Source: Flavobacterium coralii (GTDB taxonomy: Bacteria > Bacteroidota > Bacteroidia > Flavobacteriales > Flavobacteriaceae). Taken from it: a DNA stretch of 64,000 nucleotides. The position numbers and the translations under genes are program-made. The notes beneath the pieces were generated by a model. The model was not told the DNA's origin. It made no database searches and saw nothing but the letters and a program-made list of their open reading frames with translations. Positions 53,619-64,000 of the stretch are shown one piece after another (position 1 is the stretch's first letter; the number at the start of each line of letters is the position of its first letter). The stretch covers positions 1-64,000 of the forward strand of contig NZ_JAHDIU010000006.1 of assembly GCF_019891545.1 (NCBI RefSeq), written 5' to 3'.

Positions 53619-56600
53619 TTATCCAACACGCAGCACAGAACTTTTGTTGTTTTTATCAGTGCTAACATCATTAGGATATTCTGCGACACCATCTTTATCG
53701 GGAACGATTGATACCTGGATTTTTCTTTCTAATGAAGATAGCGACGCTTTTAATTCTGCCAATACACTTTCCTTTGACCATACACCATTAACAACTTCTT
53801 CAAGAATTGGCAAATCCTTCTTTAGCCCTGATATTTTCTTTTCTTCCTGCTCAATAAGCCCGGGAATTTTCTCAAGGGCATTCAGGAAATTCATAGAAGC
53901 AAGCTTTGCATCTCTTGCCATGATCCCATTATTGTAAGTATATTTAATATTTCCTTCCCCTTGAATAAAAAACCTGTTGTCTTTTTCAAAAGTGTCTTTT
54001 TCGGACAGTTCTGTTTTTACCAATAAGGTAAAACCATATAAAGTTCCAATTTCTTCGTACTGGCCCGCCGTCCTGGGTTTTTCCGAAAGCTGATTGAGTT
54101 TGGTTCCTATCTGCTTTATGTCTGCGTTTGCAGGCAGGCCTGTAAGCTGTATCAGATTAAGGATAGTCCCGTCCTGCGCTTTTTGTACACGTTTTTGCAG
54201 ATTAACCCAATCAGTTTCCATACGCTCCAAACGCGAGCCTGCAGCATCAAGCGTTGCTTTAATATCATCAAGCTTATATCTGGAAGAGTATTTGGAACGA
54301 ATGAAAGATTGCCTTTCGCTTTCAAGGCCTGCGATCTGTTTTTCAAGTTTGGCTTTTTCCAGCAAGTCCGTATTACCCGAAAGTATAGCGACATACTCTG
54401 AGAAATTCATCCCTGATTTTTCATCCAGACCACCTTCGTCGATGGTCCGTTTCCCCAAGCTATTATTCTTAAGCTGGTCAATGAAAACCTGTTTATTGTA
54501 CAGAAGGTTAAACTTATAGCTATCTAAGGACTTTTCGACCGCATAGATTATCACATCCACATTATTTCCGGAAAAGAATTTAGCAATCTCGTTGCCTTTA
54601 CGTATCGCCCTGCCATCTCTTTGAGCCAGGTCACTTGGGCGCCAGGGTGTATCAAGATGGTGAACAGCAACCGCCCGTTTCTGCGCATTAATGCCTGTTC
54701 CAAGCATACTTGTAGAACCGAATAGCACGCGAATTTTTCCGTCGTTCATCGCACCTATAAACTCTTTTCGCATTTTGTCGTTTTTTGCCTCCTGTATAAA
54801 CCGTATCTCGTGCGAGGGAATGCCATGTTCTTCAACCAGTTTCCGCTTGATTTCAGAATAGGGGTTCCATTCATCGGGCTTATACGTACCTAAGTCGGAA
54901 AAGACAAACTGCGTCCCTTTCTGTGCATAAAATTTTTGGTAATACATGGCAATTTGTGCAGCGCAATGGGAGGCCTTATTATCAGGATGGTCACTGTATG
55001 TTGGGCTTATCATTCTCATATCAAGAGACATCTTACGGGCATAATCAGTTGCAATCAGCATTTTAGCCTTCTCCTCACTTTGGGATAGCTTTGGCCTTCC
55101 CAATAGCGTAGCATCACCTGATTTGGCAAACTGCATTAATTTCTTTATGAATACCTCCTGCTCAGGTGTAGGAGGAATATGATGAAGAATCTCTGTCTTT
55201 TCGGGACGGTCGATGCCAATATCTTTAGCCGTACGATAATCAGTTATTTCTGAATAGAACTGCGCCAGCTCCGGAACTTTTATAAAGAAACGGAATCGTT
55301 CTTTTGATACGATGTTGTTGGCTACCGAGAATTCATAATCAACGGTTTTACGGGCATAAATTGCAGCCCACGCATCAAAGCAGGTTATGCCCTGCTTTTC
55401 CAGAGCTTGGGGGCGCAAATATTTAAATAACAGGTACAGTTCCGTCAGTGAATTGCTTATGGTAGTGCCTGATAAGAAAGTTGCCCCCAAATCCTTGCCA
55501 TTTCTCTCCTGTATTGTCCTTATGGCAAAAAGAAGGTTCAGCGCTTTCTGGCTTCCCTGCATATTCCCAAGGCCGGCTACGCGCTCATGGCGGGTATTAA
55601 ACATCAGGTTTTTGAATTGGTGGCTTTCATCAACAAAAATGTGATCAATGCCCATCATTTTAAAATCGACAACATCGTCTTTGCGGTTATCAATGTCGTG
55701 TTCCAACGTCTTAAGCTTAACTTCCAGATTTTGTTTGCGTATGATTACACCTTTGAGCATAGCACGCGACACTTCGCCGCCCTGTGATTTAAGGACTTCC
55801 AGGTTTTCCTCTACGCTGTCGAGCTCAGCCTGCAGTATTTCTTTTTGGAGTTCAGGTGACTGTGGAATCATGCCAAACTGGTCATGGGTGAGGATAACAC
55901 AATCCCATTCGTTATTTTTAATATCTCCAAAAATGCGCAGACGCTTTTGAGGGGTAAAATCTTCCTTACCGGGATAGAGGATTTTTGCATGCGGATATGC
56001 CTTGCGATACGTTTCCGCAATTTCGTGGACATTAGCTTTCAACCCTATAATCATTGGTTTATGGACTAATCCCAACCGTTTCATCTCTTGAGAAGCTACA
56101 CACATTATTAGCGTCTTTCCCGCCCCGACCTCATGGTCGCAAATGGCTCCGCCATTGAGCTTTATCATCCACACAGCATCTTTCTGGCTGGGATACAGAT
56201 CATCTATGCCTAACGCTTTACGATCCAGTCCCGGAAAATCCTGGTGGCTTCCATTATATTGCGGGCGCACAAAGCAATTGAATGTGTCATTATATTTATC
56301 GGTCAGGCGCTCCTTAAATTCATCATTTTGCGTATATAGCCAATCTGTAAATGCCTTGCGTATTTCGTCAATCTTGGTGTTGGCCATCTGGATGGCTTCC
56401 ATATCCCGAACCTTCACTTCATTTCCGGCAATCATTACTTTTTTAGTGATATCCGGTGTGGTGTTGACAAGGGCATGTTTCAGCAATGCTATCCCGTCAT
56501 ATGTACGGCTTTGGGTTTTGAGAGCATATTTATCCCAGATAAGTACATTCTTTTTGTCGCACGCTATTGAAAAATCATCCGTATTCTCTGTATAATATAT

Positions 56601-58982
56601 TCTAACATCTGTATCAAATAGATTGGAAGCGAAATGATTGTATATCCCTAAAGGAATCCAGCGCTCCCCCAAATTAAAATCAAGCTCGTCAAATTCAATC
56701 CGATTCGGACGCGCTTCCTCAAGCACCTTTAAGCTCTCGCGGGCCTCCTTATCGCGAGGGTTGGTCTCTAGGTATTGCCTGACTTGCGCAGCTTTATCGA
56801 CAACATTTCCCGAGATCCACCTCTCAGAAATCTCGTATCCTGTGTCAAGCGGATTATAATTAATACGGCCATGCAGCGCTGCTTTCAGATCGGTTTCATC
56901 CATAGTGCTAACAGAAGACATGTATTCCAGCCGGACAGTACCGTACTTATTTAAGGAGGCTGCCAACGCCTCGTCAGGATTGTTAGTAGCTAATTTTGTA
57001 ATAGAAAAGCTGACAGGCTGATGAAAAATATCAGCTTTATGTACAACGTTTCCAACCATTCGTTCGAGATATGGTATTTCTTTACCTGCGGTATCCGTTT
57101 TTATAAGTTTAATATTCTCTGCACTGTTTAGTGTACCATACCTTGTGATATAAGCATCGTATTGCTTGTTCAACGAAGCGCGCTCAACAGTATGCTCTAC
57201 CATTAGTTCTGCTTCCCGATGGTAAAGCAGGTGGTACGAATCGCGGAGCTCTACGTAAGCTATAGCACGCAACCTTTGTGTCGGCGGCAAATTCAGAGGT
57301 TGAAAGATTGCAGATTTACTATAGATATCTACATTTTTTAGATATCCTACAAAACCCTTCTCAGCTACCAGGCAATCCTCTCGATGAAAGTTGTGTAGTT
57401 CGCCGGTAAAGGGACCGGGATCAGGAAAGGTATTTTTTATAATTGGAAAATTTGCTGACGGGGTGTTGTCACTCGGGCTATCCTGAGAGAATAAGTTTCC
57501 ATACTGCAACTCACTGTTTTGCATTTTGAAATCAGGTGCGGCTTTATCCGGCTGGGAAGCAAAATGGTCAAAGAGCCCTGGATGCTTAGTCTTGCTTCTC
57601 TTATTATTCCTTTTCGGTAAGGTTTTAGCCTGTACAGACGGAGGTTTTTGCGGCGTGCTCTCGAAAAGATCGAACAGGCTTAACTGCTGTTCGTAAGAAG
57701 GAGTATCTGAAAAGAGGGGGTTTTGTGAGTTGGAAGTATTTTCCGTTTCCGTAACTTTTTGCCTGGGCTCTTCAGGGAGTTGTTTTTCAGGGTCCGGTCT
57801 TATTATCTGGGGGTCTATAATTTCTGGTCTTTTGACAGTAAGATTATTTGTGAAATCAATGGAAAGCAACTTTCTAAGATCTCCGGCGATACCTTCTACA
57901 CCGCCTTCATGCTCGTATATCCAGGCAGGTTTACCATACATGTCGGTATCTTTATAGGCCGAAGTATGGATAATGGATTCCATAGTGGCGAAAAGCTTAT
58001 TATAGTGGCTTCCGTCATTGGCTTGGTAAGTCCCTAAAAACTGGATTTCTTTATCTGAAAGTTCCTGTTTGTTACTATTTTTCTGTAGTATGATAAGGTC
58101 GCTCCCTACCTCAGTTCCCGCATATTCGCTAAATAAATTGTTAGGCAGGCGGATAGCAGATACCAGATTATGATCCCGCATCAAAGCTTCCCTGATAGGT
58201 TTATTTTTGGGGCTGTCAAGCACACCTTGTGAGGTAATGTAGGCTAAAACACCTCCGTCACGTAGCATATCACCGCCCTTAAGAAAAAAATAATTGTGGA
58301 TGCTTCGGGCTCCTTGTTTACGCGCGACATCATTGCTGCGTGAAAATCCAAGGTCAAATACCGACGTATCACCGAAGGGAATATTACTAGTCACCAAGTC
58401 ATAAGTGCCTCTTTCCTTGTCGGGAATTTCTTCAAAACCGGCAATCCGGATATTGTTTTGGGGATAAAGCTGTGCAAGGACTTTTCCGGTAAGAAGATCT
58501 TTCTCGTAAGCCGTGAAGTTTTGCGAATTATTACCGGATTTGGCAAAAGATTCGATAAAGGAACCAATGCCTGCTGATGGCTCTAAAATAGTATTAAAGC
58601 CGATGTTTTTTTCAGCGAAAGATTCCGCTAATGCTTTAATCACAGCCGGTGGAGTGTAAAAGGCTGTAAGTACCGAACTCCGCATGCTCTCTGTGAGTTG
58701 GCGGTATTGCTTATCATCAATGGAATTTTCCCTCAGAAGCTGATGTAATTCCTGGGTAAGCGAGAAAAGATTCTGTTCGGATTTTGCCCATTGTGAAAGT
58801 GCATTGGGGTCGTCAAAGGGATTCAGAACGAATTTTAGGCCACCAAAACCCCTAAACTGCAAAAGCTGTAGCCGCTCGGTTTCGGTAGCCTGGCGTTTCT
58901 CGTGCTCTAAAAAGAAAACTAAACGTAACGCCTCAATATTCTGTTTTAGATGATCCCTTTTATTAAAGGCCATTCTCTTCAA
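53619..58982 (-). CDS. Methyltransferase-helicase giant protein (DarB-like)
   Basis: A 1787-residue protein. N-terminal N6-adenine methyltransferase-like part: [15 protein letters not shown] loop [11 protein letters not shown] (about residue 131) and catalytic-type [12 protein letters not shown] (about 200; SNIPF in place of NPPY). C-terminal SF2/SNF2-type helicase: HEVGAGKTL (about 950), [10 protein letters not shown] (about 1114) and [11 protein letters not shown] (about 1454), followed by a coiled-coil tail. Giant fusions of this kind occur in Bacteroidetes ICEs; phage P1 DarB has the same two parts and protects incoming DNA from restriction. A similar anti-restriction role here is inference. 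Confidence 0.8.
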   Translation of the reverse strand: MKRMAFNKRDHLKQNIEALRLVFFLEHEKRQATETERLQLLQFRGFGGLKFVLNPFDDPNALSQWAKSEQNLFSLTQELHQLLRENSIDDKQYRQLTESMRSSVLTAFYTPPAVIKALAESFAEKNIGFNTILEPSAGIGSFIESFAKSGNNSQNFTAYEKDLLTGKVLAQLYPQNNIRIAGFEEIPDKERGTYDLVTSNIPFGDTSVFDLGFSRSNDVARKQGARSIHNYFFLKGGDMLRDGGVLAYITSQGVLDSPKNKPIREALMRDHNLVSAIRLPNNLFSEYAGTEVGSDLIILQKNSNKQELSDKEIQFLGTYQANDGSHYNKLFATMESIIHTSAYKDTDMYGKPAWIYEHEGGVEGIAGDLRKLLSIDFTNNLTVKRPEIIDPQIIRPDPEKQLPEEPRQKVTETENTSNSQNPLFSDTPSYEQQLSLFDLFESTPQKPPSVQAKTLPKRNNKRSKTKHPGLFDHFASQPDKAAPDFKMQNSELQYGNLFSQDSPSDNTPSANFPIIKNTFPDPGPFTGELHNFHREDCLVAEKGFVGYLKNVDIYSKSAIFQPLNLPPTQRLRAIAYVELRDSYHLLYHREAELMVEHTVERASLNKQYDAYITRYGTLNSAENIKLIKTDTAGKEIPYLERMVGNVVHKADIFHQPVSFSITKLATNNPDEALAASLNKYGTVRLEYMSSVSTMDETDLKAALHGRINYNPLDTGYEISERWISGNVVDKAAQVRQYLETNPRDKEARESLKVLEEARPNRIEFDELDFNLGERWIPLGIYNHFASNLFDTDVRIYYTENTDDFSIACDKKNVLIWDKYALKTQSRTYDGIALLKHALVNTTPDITKKVMIAGNEVKVRDMEAIQMANTKIDEIRKAFTDWLYTQNDEFKERLTDKYNDTFNCFVRPQYNGSHQDFPGLDRKALGIDDLYPSQKDAVWMIKLNGGAICDHEVGAGKTLIMCVASQEMKRLGLVHKPMIIGLKANVHEIAETYRKAYPHAKILYPGKEDFTPQKRLRIFGDIKNNEWDCVILTHDQFGMIPQSPELQKEILQAELDSVEENLEVLKSQGGEVSRAMLKGVIIRKQNLEVKLKTLEHDIDNRKDDVVDFKMMGIDHIFVDESHQFKNLMFNTRHERVAGLGNMQGSQKALNLLFAIRTIQERNGKDLGATFLSGTTISNSLTELYLLFKYLRPQALEKQGITCFDAWAAIYARKTVDYEFSVANNIVSKERFRFFIKVPELAQFYSEITDYRTAKDIGIDRPEKTEILHHIPPTPEQEVFIKKLMQFAKSGDATLLGRPKLSQSEEKAKMLIATDYARKMSLDMRMISPTYSDHPDNKASHCAAQIAMYYQKFYAQKGTQFVFSDLGTYKPDEWNPYSEIKRKLVEEHGIPSHEIRFIQEAKNDKMRKEFIGAMNDGKIRVLFGSTSMLGTGINAQKRAVAVHHLDTPWRPSDLAQRDGRAIRKGNEIAKFFSGNNVDVIIYAVEKSLDSYKFNLLYNKQVFIDQLKNNSLGKRTIDEGGLDEKSGMNFSEYVAILSGNTDLLEKAKLEKQIAGLESERQSFIRSKYSSRYKLDDIKATLDAAGSRLERMETDWVNLQKRVQKAQDGTILNLIQLTGLPANADIKQIGTKLNQLSEKPRTAGQYEEIGTLYGFTLLVKTELSEKDTFEKDNRFFIQGEGNIKYTYNNGIMARDAKLASMNFLNALEKIPGLIEQEEKKISGLKKDLPILEEVVNGVWSKESVLAELKASLSSLERKIQVSIVPDKDGVAEYPNDVSTDKNNKSSVLRVG

Positions 58983-59397
58983 TCCAGAGTTGTATCGTTC
59001 CTGTCAATTCTGTGTAGAGAAGGTCACATTCAGTTTTACCTTCAAAATCATCGGTCAGCTCATACCGCATGAATACAGGATCGCAAACTGGCAGCATCTG
59101 CATGGCAAACGGATAGAGTTCCTCGTCTGCCATAATGGTGTCAAATTCATTACATACTACCTTGAAAACACTACCGAAGCGGGAAAAATGCAGTCCTTCA
59201 AATAAGATGTAATTGGCGATCTCGTCACATTGCATATAGGAGTTCCCTGAACCAAAAGCACCTTCGTATGCGCTTGCAGCGCGTTGGGCGCGCTGATTTA
59301 TAAATGTCGTATTCCAGGCGAGTTCCGGAAAACTGGCCCTGAGCAATTCCTCTAACCTCAGTTTGAAATAAGAGAGGTCTCGTTGATCTGTTTTCAT
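58963..59397 (-). CDS. DUF1896 family protein
   Basis: A 144-residue protein with the DUF1896 pattern: [40 protein letters not shown] and [20 protein letters not shown]. Soluble, acidic. Its 3' end overlaps the start of the helicase gene by 20 bp (17 bp coding plus stop), so the two are coupled. The family is nearly confined to Bacteroidetes ICEs; function unknown. Confidence 0.85.
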   Translation of the reverse strand: MKTDQRDLSYFKLRLEELLRASFPELAWNTTFINQRAQRAASAYEGAFGSGNSYMQCDEIANYILFEGLHFSRFGSVFKVVCNEFDTIMADEELYPFAMQMLPVCDPVFMRYELTDDFEGKTECDLLYTELTGTIQLWIEENGL

Positions 59398-59408
59398 ATT
59401 AGATTTTT

Positions 59409-61493
59409 TTATGCCTTTCTTCCGGCTGGTTTTTCAAATTCAAAATAGGTCGTGGCATTCTCGCCGAGAACGATAAAGGCATTGAATTTTTTTTGGGATT
59501 TGCTAACCATTCCTTTTATAAGGTGGGTTCTCCCTGCCTGTACCAACTGTTCTATTTCTGCATAGTTTAAATGGACACCACAGACCTTTAGATACTGTAC
59601 CCAATTGCAGTCAGCTGAAGGGCATTTGACTAACTTATCCCTGAACTGAAGTTTGTGCTTTTTACATTTTGGGCAGGTGAGATCAGGATGTTTTTCTTTA
59701 TGTATTGTGCTCGATAGCAATTCACCGGTTATAGTCGTAGCGTACTGCTCCATCTCCCGCTGAAAAACATCCAGGCTGAGCTGGCCATTTTCAACTTTCT
59801 CTAAAGCAAGCTCCCATTGCGCTGTCATAGCCACATCTGAAATACTTTTATCTTTAACGAGGTCATAAACTTTAAGTCCCTTTTCCGTGGGAATAAGCGA
59901 TTTCTTAGTCCTCTGAATGTACGATCTTGATAAAAGCGTTTCGATGATGGCCGCACGGGTAGCCGGAGTGCCGATTCCAATGAGCTGGATTGCCTTTCGC
60001 TCGTGTTCATTCTCTATTGCTCTTCCGGCATGTTCCATGGCAGCCAATAAACTTGCATCAGTATATAGTGCTGGAGGACTTGTCTTCTTTTCCAGCACTT
60101 CAGTGCTTTTTATCTTGATTTCATCACCAACTGCAATTTCCGGCAAGACCTGTAATGAGGCACTTTCTTCATCGTCATATCTACCTTTTACTGCACGCCA
60201 GCCTGGCATCAGCACTTCTATTCCCTTGCTGACGAAAGTAGTACCTGACACCTCAAGGATAACCTCTGTTACCTTTTTAGTGCACGCTTCAGAAACTGCT
60301 TCAAGTAGCCTGTGGGCAATCATATCATAGATCAAATTTTCCATTGCTGATAAGGATATCGGAATTTTCTCGGTTACCAATAGCCCATGATGGTCGGTCA
60401 CTTTTATATCATTGACTATGCGCTTATTCAGCCTCCCAAGCTTAAGCTTGCCAATCACCGATCCAATAGATGGCCTGGTTTCCAAAGCTTTTATAAGTTT
60501 CGGTACTTCACTCCACATGTCCTCCTGGATGTACTTGCTGCCAGTGCGGGGATAGGTGATGAATTTTTTTTCATATAGGCCTTGGGCAATATTCAGCGTT
60601 TCTTCTGCGGAAAGGCCAAGCTGCTTGTTTGCTTCCTTTTGAAGGCCTGTTAAGTCAAACAATAGCGGCGGCTGTTCAGAAATGGTTTTATTATCCGCTG
60701 ACAGTACAGTTGCTATGCCGATGCGTTGCACCATTCTCAATACATCTTCCGCTGCCTTTTTACCGTCCCAGTTGATTAATGATAGGCTTTTAAAGTCCGT
60801 GCCGTTCTTTTGATGTCCCAATTGGACCTGACAATATGTTTCTGCCTTAAAAGTGCTGTTTTCCAAAAACCTTTTGCAGATTATGGCGAGAGTGGGTGTC
60901 TGTACTCTTCCCAAGGAATATACACCGCTGCCTGCGGTTATGCTGAGCGCTTGGGAAGAATTGATGCCTACCAGCCAATCACCCTTGCTTCTGCCTTGGG
61001 CAGCGGAGTAAAGCCCGTCGAACTCACTACCTCCCTTCAGGTTGGCGAACCCTTGCCGTATCGCTTTTTCAGTTAGTGAACTTATCCACAAGCGCTTAAA
61101 TGGTTTTTGGCATTTAAGGTAATCGTATATATACCGGAAAATCAATTCTCCCTCACGTCCCGCATCTGTTGCAACAATAATACTTTCGCAAGCCTTGAAT
61201 AAATGATCGATTACCTTCAATTGTTTTGCAGCACCCGGATCGGCAACATAAGACTTATCCTTGCGTATTTTCCGCCCTGTTAATAAGAAGGGATTTGGCA
61301 GTATTGGCAGGGATTCCGCCAGAAATCCTTTAATGCCGTAATCTTCCGGCATGCCAAGGGCAACCAAATGCCCCAAAGCCCAGGTTATCTGATAGCCATT
61401 TCCCTGCGAGTAGCCGTCTTTTTTTTCCATGGCACCAAGCACTAGGGCAATTTCGCGTGCAACACTTGGTTTTTCTGCAATCACTACTATCAT
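59409..61493 (-). CDS. topB: DNA topoisomerase III
   Basis: A 694-residue type IA topoisomerase: toprim start MIVVIAEKPSVAREIALVLG, DAGREGELIFRYIYDYL (metal-binding acids), active-site FITYPRTGSKYI (Tyr near residue 317), GIGTPATRAAIIETLL, and a C-terminal zinc ribbon (CPKCKKHKLQF..CPSADC). ICE-encoded TopB probably resolves transfer or recombination intermediates. Its gap to DUF1896 is 11 bp. Confidence 0.92.
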   Translation of the reverse strand: MIVVIAEKPSVAREIALVLGAMEKKDGYSQGNGYQITWALGHLVALGMPEDYGIKGFLAESLPILPNPFLLTGRKIRKDKSYVADPGAAKQLKVIDHLFKACESIIVATDAGREGELIFRYIYDYLKCQKPFKRLWISSLTEKAIRQGFANLKGGSEFDGLYSAAQGRSKGDWLVGINSSQALSITAGSGVYSLGRVQTPTLAIICKRFLENSTFKAETYCQVQLGHQKNGTDFKSLSLINWDGKKAAEDVLRMVQRIGIATVLSADNKTISEQPPLLFDLTGLQKEANKQLGLSAEETLNIAQGLYEKKFITYPRTGSKYIQEDMWSEVPKLIKALETRPSIGSVIGKLKLGRLNKRIVNDIKVTDHHGLLVTEKIPISLSAMENLIYDMIAHRLLEAVSEACTKKVTEVILEVSGTTFVSKGIEVLMPGWRAVKGRYDDEESASLQVLPEIAVGDEIKIKSTEVLEKKTSPPALYTDASLLAAMEHAGRAIENEHERKAIQLIGIGTPATRAAIIETLLSRSYIQRTKKSLIPTEKGLKVYDLVKDKSISDVAMTAQWELALEKVENGQLSLDVFQREMEQYATTITGELLSSTIHKEKHPDLTCPKCKKHKLQFRDKLVKCPSADCNWVQYLKVCGVHLNYAEIEQLVQAGRTHLIKGMVSKSQKKFNAFIVLGENATTYFEFEKPAGRKA

Positions 61494-61513
61494 AATCCTT
61501 TATGTGTATATAG

Positions 61514-62962
61514 TTATATCTTCCTTCCTTTTGATTTGGAGGGTTTATCCTCCTGTTGCTGGGCTTGCTCTTGCTGAATTTTGCTGTCAGGATCCTGTTG
61601 GCCTGATTTCAATGGTTCATTGCTATGCTTGGTGGCTTCGTTGGTTTTACCTTCCGAATTGACGGCCACCTGCGTTTTGTTTTCCTCTTTTGGCTGGACT
61701 TTTTCCCTCAGTTTATCAGGATTGTTAAATGAAAAATCTGTCTTGCCGGTCTCCTTGTCAAAGGTGATATAGCCTTGGTAGCTTTGCCCTTTTTTATCAA
61801 CCAGCCCGTCGATATAAACGGTCTGCCCTTCTTTGAACTTTTCATATTGCTTGTCGTCAAGCACTTTGTCTCTGAATTCACGAGGAGCTTCCTGTTGCCC
61901 TTCCTGATTACTTTGCTTTTGGCTAAGATCATTATTCCTGTCAAAGAGAAATTCTATATGGCCTTTATCTGCATTGAATTGGACTGAAGCGTCGAACGAC
62001 TCGCCTTTCTTTGAAGTCATGCCTTCAATAAAAAGTGGCTTCCCTTCAGCTAAGGTTTGCTTCTGTTCATCATTAAGCTTAACGCCTTTAATTTCTTCGG
62101 GAATTTTCATCCACTCAGTGCGAAAGGCGACAAGTTCGTTGGTTAATCTGTCAACACTAATTACCGAAGGGATTTTTAAGTCAGGATTATTAGGGTACGT
62201 CAAATCAACTACTCGTCCCATATTTCCCTTAGAAAGTAAATTTTCCTTGTCCTCTTTTGTAAATTCATGCCCCCAGAAAGGAAATTGTACCTTCGGCTCT
62301 TTGTGAACGGGGTACATATTTAGTACAACCTCGCCTTCCTTATTGCTTTGCAAGGCTAAACGGGCTTCTATATAGGCTTTGGCTGAGCCAAGATTTATAT
62401 TTACAGGCACCAACTCGTTCGTTTTATAACCTTTTAATAATGGTTCCAAAAGGTTCTTCGCCTCAAGCTTCTCTTTGCTTAATCCTAAATTTGACATAAA
62501 TTCCCAATTAATCTGTTCCGGAGAGAATTTATAATCCCCGGTTTCGGTCTTTGTCTGCGTAGTTTCCATAATATTCTGATTTTCTTGTTTATCTTCTTGC
62601 TGGCCATTTACCATAAACTTTTCCAAAAAAGCTTTACCTTCCTCTGTCAGGTTACGTAGGTATTCTTCTATCTTCCTGGCCAATTCCTCAACCTTTTCAA
62701 CCGGAATTTTGAAGAAAGAAAATTGCGTAGGGTTTTTAAGTTGGCTCTGGAAGTTGGAGAAGAAGTTTGAGAATATGTCACCATGTTTGTCTACACGCAT
62801 GAACTGATTCTGATTCTTCCTGTCCGGATCAATGGTTTCCAGAGTTCCGTCTTTACCGATGCCTTTTACTGCATTTACTTTCTTTTGAGTTTTGTCGTGT
62901 ACGAGCAAAATCTCTGGTTGCTGCTCCTGTACTTTTATCTGCTCACTTATTACCTCATTCAT
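61514..62962 (-). CDS. DUF3945/DUF4099-type ICE protein
   Basis: A 482-residue charged, largely hydrophilic protein. It has three related segments of the DUF3945 type: EIKGVKLNDEQKQTLAEGKP / FIEGMTSKKGESFDA (about residue 300), and FRDKVLDDKQYEKFKEGQTV / YIDGLVDKKGQSYQGYITFD (about 385). A DUF4099-like stretch (FSPEQINWEFMSNLGLSKEK) lies near 150. The C-terminus is Gln/Glu-rich. It lies upstream of topB in the same operon. Role unknown. Confidence 0.85.
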   Translation of the reverse strand: MNEVISEQIKVQEQQPEILLVHDKTQKKVNAVKGIGKDGTLETIDPDRKNQNQFMRVDKHGDIFSNFFSNFQSQLKNPTQFSFFKIPVEKVEELARKIEEYLRNLTEEGKAFLEKFMVNGQQEDKQENQNIMETTQTKTETGDYKFSPEQINWEFMSNLGLSKEKLEAKNLLEPLLKGYKTNELVPVNINLGSAKAYIEARLALQSNKEGEVVLNMYPVHKEPKVQFPFWGHEFTKEDKENLLSKGNMGRVVDLTYPNNPDLKIPSVISVDRLTNELVAFRTEWMKIPEEIKGVKLNDEQKQTLAEGKPLFIEGMTSKKGESFDASVQFNADKGHIEFLFDRNNDLSQKQSNQEGQQEAPREFRDKVLDDKQYEKFKEGQTVYIDGLVDKKGQSYQGYITFDKETGKTDFSFNNPDKLREKVQPKEENKTQVAVNSEGKTNEATKHSNEPLKSGQQDPDSKIQQEQAQQQEDKPSKSKGRKI

Positions 62963-63053
62963 AGCTTCAGTGTTTTATACGGCCGAAAGTATTGTATTGG
63001 ACACCTGTTCAATCCAAATTGGCATTCTACATCGTCGGTTTTCATTCGCTGGC

Positions 63054-63350
63054 TTACTGTTTTTGCCATTTATTATTAAAACTTTCCCTGATGAACTGCT
63101 CTACATCTGACAGCTTATAATATAGCTTGCCACTTATAGTGTAATAAGGCAGTCTCCCCGATGAGCGGTAACGCTGTAATGAGCGAGAACTGATTTTTAG
63201 TATTTGCAGTACATCCTGATTATCCAATAGCTCTTCACCATCAATAGCTGTAGATAATTGCTTTTTGTTTCCTACGAGCTCCATCACGATGTCAAAGCGT
63301 TCCATGATTTTTTGCATCCATGCAAGAAATTCTGTCCTATCTATATTCAT
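63054..63350 (-). CDS. Helix-turn-helix (excisionase-like) protein
   Basis: A 98-residue protein: an N-terminal helix (FLAWMQKIMERFDIVMELVG), then HTH_17-type LLDNQDVLQILKISSRSLQR YR and SGRLPYYTISGKLYYKLSDV EQF. The family includes Xis-type DNA-benders and the small regulators between rteC and topB in CTnDOT-like elements. Could control excision or the DUF3945-topB operon. 91 bp precede the DUF3945 start. Confidence 0.8.
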   Translation of the reverse strand: MNIDRTEFLAWMQKIMERFDIVMELVGNKKQLSTAIDGEELLDNQDVLQILKISSRSLQRYRSSGRLPYYTISGKLYYKLSDVEQFIRESFNNKWQKQ

Positions 63351-63548
63351 AGCTAACTCGTTTATCAGTTTAACATCACAAAGTTGCTAAGCCTTAAGCG
63401 GTATCAAAGCCAAGGTTTGCCCATTGACATTGCACATTTAACATTATCAACTGTACATCATGGAACTATTAAGAAATAAGGACTTAAACTAAAAATTCGC
63501 ATCCAATAGTTTTCTGAAACTACCATTTGCCAATGGGCATGCATTGGT

Positions 63549-63578
63549 AAAAAAAAAAGCAGCCCATACTGGACTGCC
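63549..63578 (-). terminator. Terminator of rteC
   Basis: On the minus strand, GCAGTCC / GGGCTGC form a stem with a five-base loop followed by about ten T. It lies 20 bp past the rteC stop. The 63351-63548 interval has no gene. Confidence 0.75.
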
Positions 63579-63597
63579 TGAAACAGAATAGCACATG

Positions 63598-64000
63598 CTA
63601 TATTCCTTTTTTCATGTAATGTTCCAAAGAGTATTTCAATTGGTCGAGAAACGATGTTTTAGTGCCTGTGCGCTCTTTCATACGATGGAAGGCGTGATGT
63701 ATATCACCCAACTGTACGCGAAAAAGTACTTGAAATACAAAGGTTATTTTCCGAATGCCAATTTTACCGTGCGAAATTACCCCTGAAGCGTGCAGCGCAT
63801 AAATCAATTCGATAAGCGCATTTTTTGAGTCTGTCCAAAAGATATCTTTAGTTGAGTCAGGATTTTGGAACAAGTTTGCAGGTGTATCATCAGGATTTAT
63901 TTTTGTCACCAGATACGTGTATAATAATTCATTGGCAACAATACGCGACGCCTTGGAATCGTAATAGGTGGAGAACTGATGGTCAATCTCAAATACATAG
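63598..64000 (-). CDS. rteC: RteC, excision/transfer regulator (5' end outside the window)
   Basis: The C-terminal 133 or so residues continue in frame to the right edge (FEIDHQFSTYYDSKASRIVA, NELLYTYLVTKI), so the GTG at 63909 is not the start. The visible part (FWTDSKNALIELIYALHASG; KITFVFQVLFRVQLGDIHHA FHRMKERT) is the RteC C-terminal helix-turn-helix region. In CTnDOT RteC activates the excision operon under RteA/RteB control; those genes and the integrase would lie beyond 64000. Confidence 0.88.
   Translation of the reverse strand, partial: YVFEIDHQFSTYYDSKASRIVANELLYTYLVTKINPDDTPANLFQNPDSTKDIFWTDSKNALIELIYALHASGVISHGKIGIRKITFVFQVLFRVQLGDIHHAFHRMKERTGTKTSFLDQLKYSLEHYMKKGI

Noticed and set aside
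53423-53692. Open frames of repeated Lys/Cys or Leu/His octads across the 24-bp repeats
   Set aside because: A 24-bp period is a multiple of three, so repeats stay open in several frames. The sequence looks like operator DNA, and both strands give equally good nonsense.

Overview
The window looks like Bacteroidota DNA, most like a Flavobacterium/Sphingobacterium/Chryseobacterium-type genome. The evidence is a complete Bacteroidetes-type conjugation set (TraA, TraD-G, TraI-O, TraQ, MobA/B/C, RteC), TonB-receptor and lipoprotein styles typical of the phylum, and promoter elements of the TAnnTTTG class. It has three parts: a decayed chromosomal polymorphic-toxin locus (about 1-5350), an accreted cargo region delimited by tRNA-derived attachment-like repeats (about 5355-24860), and the body of a conjugative element (about 25.3-64 kb, running off the right edge).

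Region 1 (1-5350, minus strand) is a displaced RHS toxin-tip array. Short RHS-core C-termini are followed by orphan toxin tips, putative immunity genes and terminators, three times over, with a 190-250 bp repeat spliced onto the core. Several small lipoproteins of unknown function follow, one of them partly duplicated and decayed. A tRNA 3' end followed by an intrinsic terminator (5310-5385, minus) marks the probable edge of the island.

Region 2 holds three modules separated by four related att-like repeats (5.36, 11.96, 21.0 and 24.65 kb). They are: (a) an Eco57I-like methyltransferase plus a small PD-(D/E)XK-like partner, and two tandem IS3-type transposases, one of which has lost two catalytic acids; (b) a heavy-metal efflux operon (secreted HMA protein, P1B-ATPase, DUF3703, CusB-like adaptor, CusA pump fused to its outer-membrane factor, and a small Cys-rich protein); (c) a CDF-like transporter, a TonB receptor and a second small Cys-rich protein.

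Region 3 starts with ssb, a DUF932 gene and a YubB-like gene, then a PRTRC cassette. The cassette has E1-like ThiF, E2-like protein B, ubiquitin-like protein C ending in Gly, protein E and a probable protein F. A mercury module (ArsR-type regulator, MerT-MerP fusion, GDCCVxC protein) follows and is cut off by a frameshifted IS110 element. Next come two regulators and the tra operon (traE to traQ on the minus strand; traA, a DUF3408 gene and traD further right). A probable oriT lies between traA and the rightward mobA-mobB-mobC genes. Then, on the minus strand: an AbiEi-like/Fic fusion gene preceded by six 24-bp repeats, a 1787-aa methyltransferase-helicase, DUF1896, topoisomerase III, DUF3945, a HTH protein and the truncated rteC.

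Together the right part is a self-transmissible ICE missing its integrase and one end. The left part shows how metal-resistance and defence cargo accumulated next to a tRNA attachment site. All family names come from reading motifs; no database search was run.
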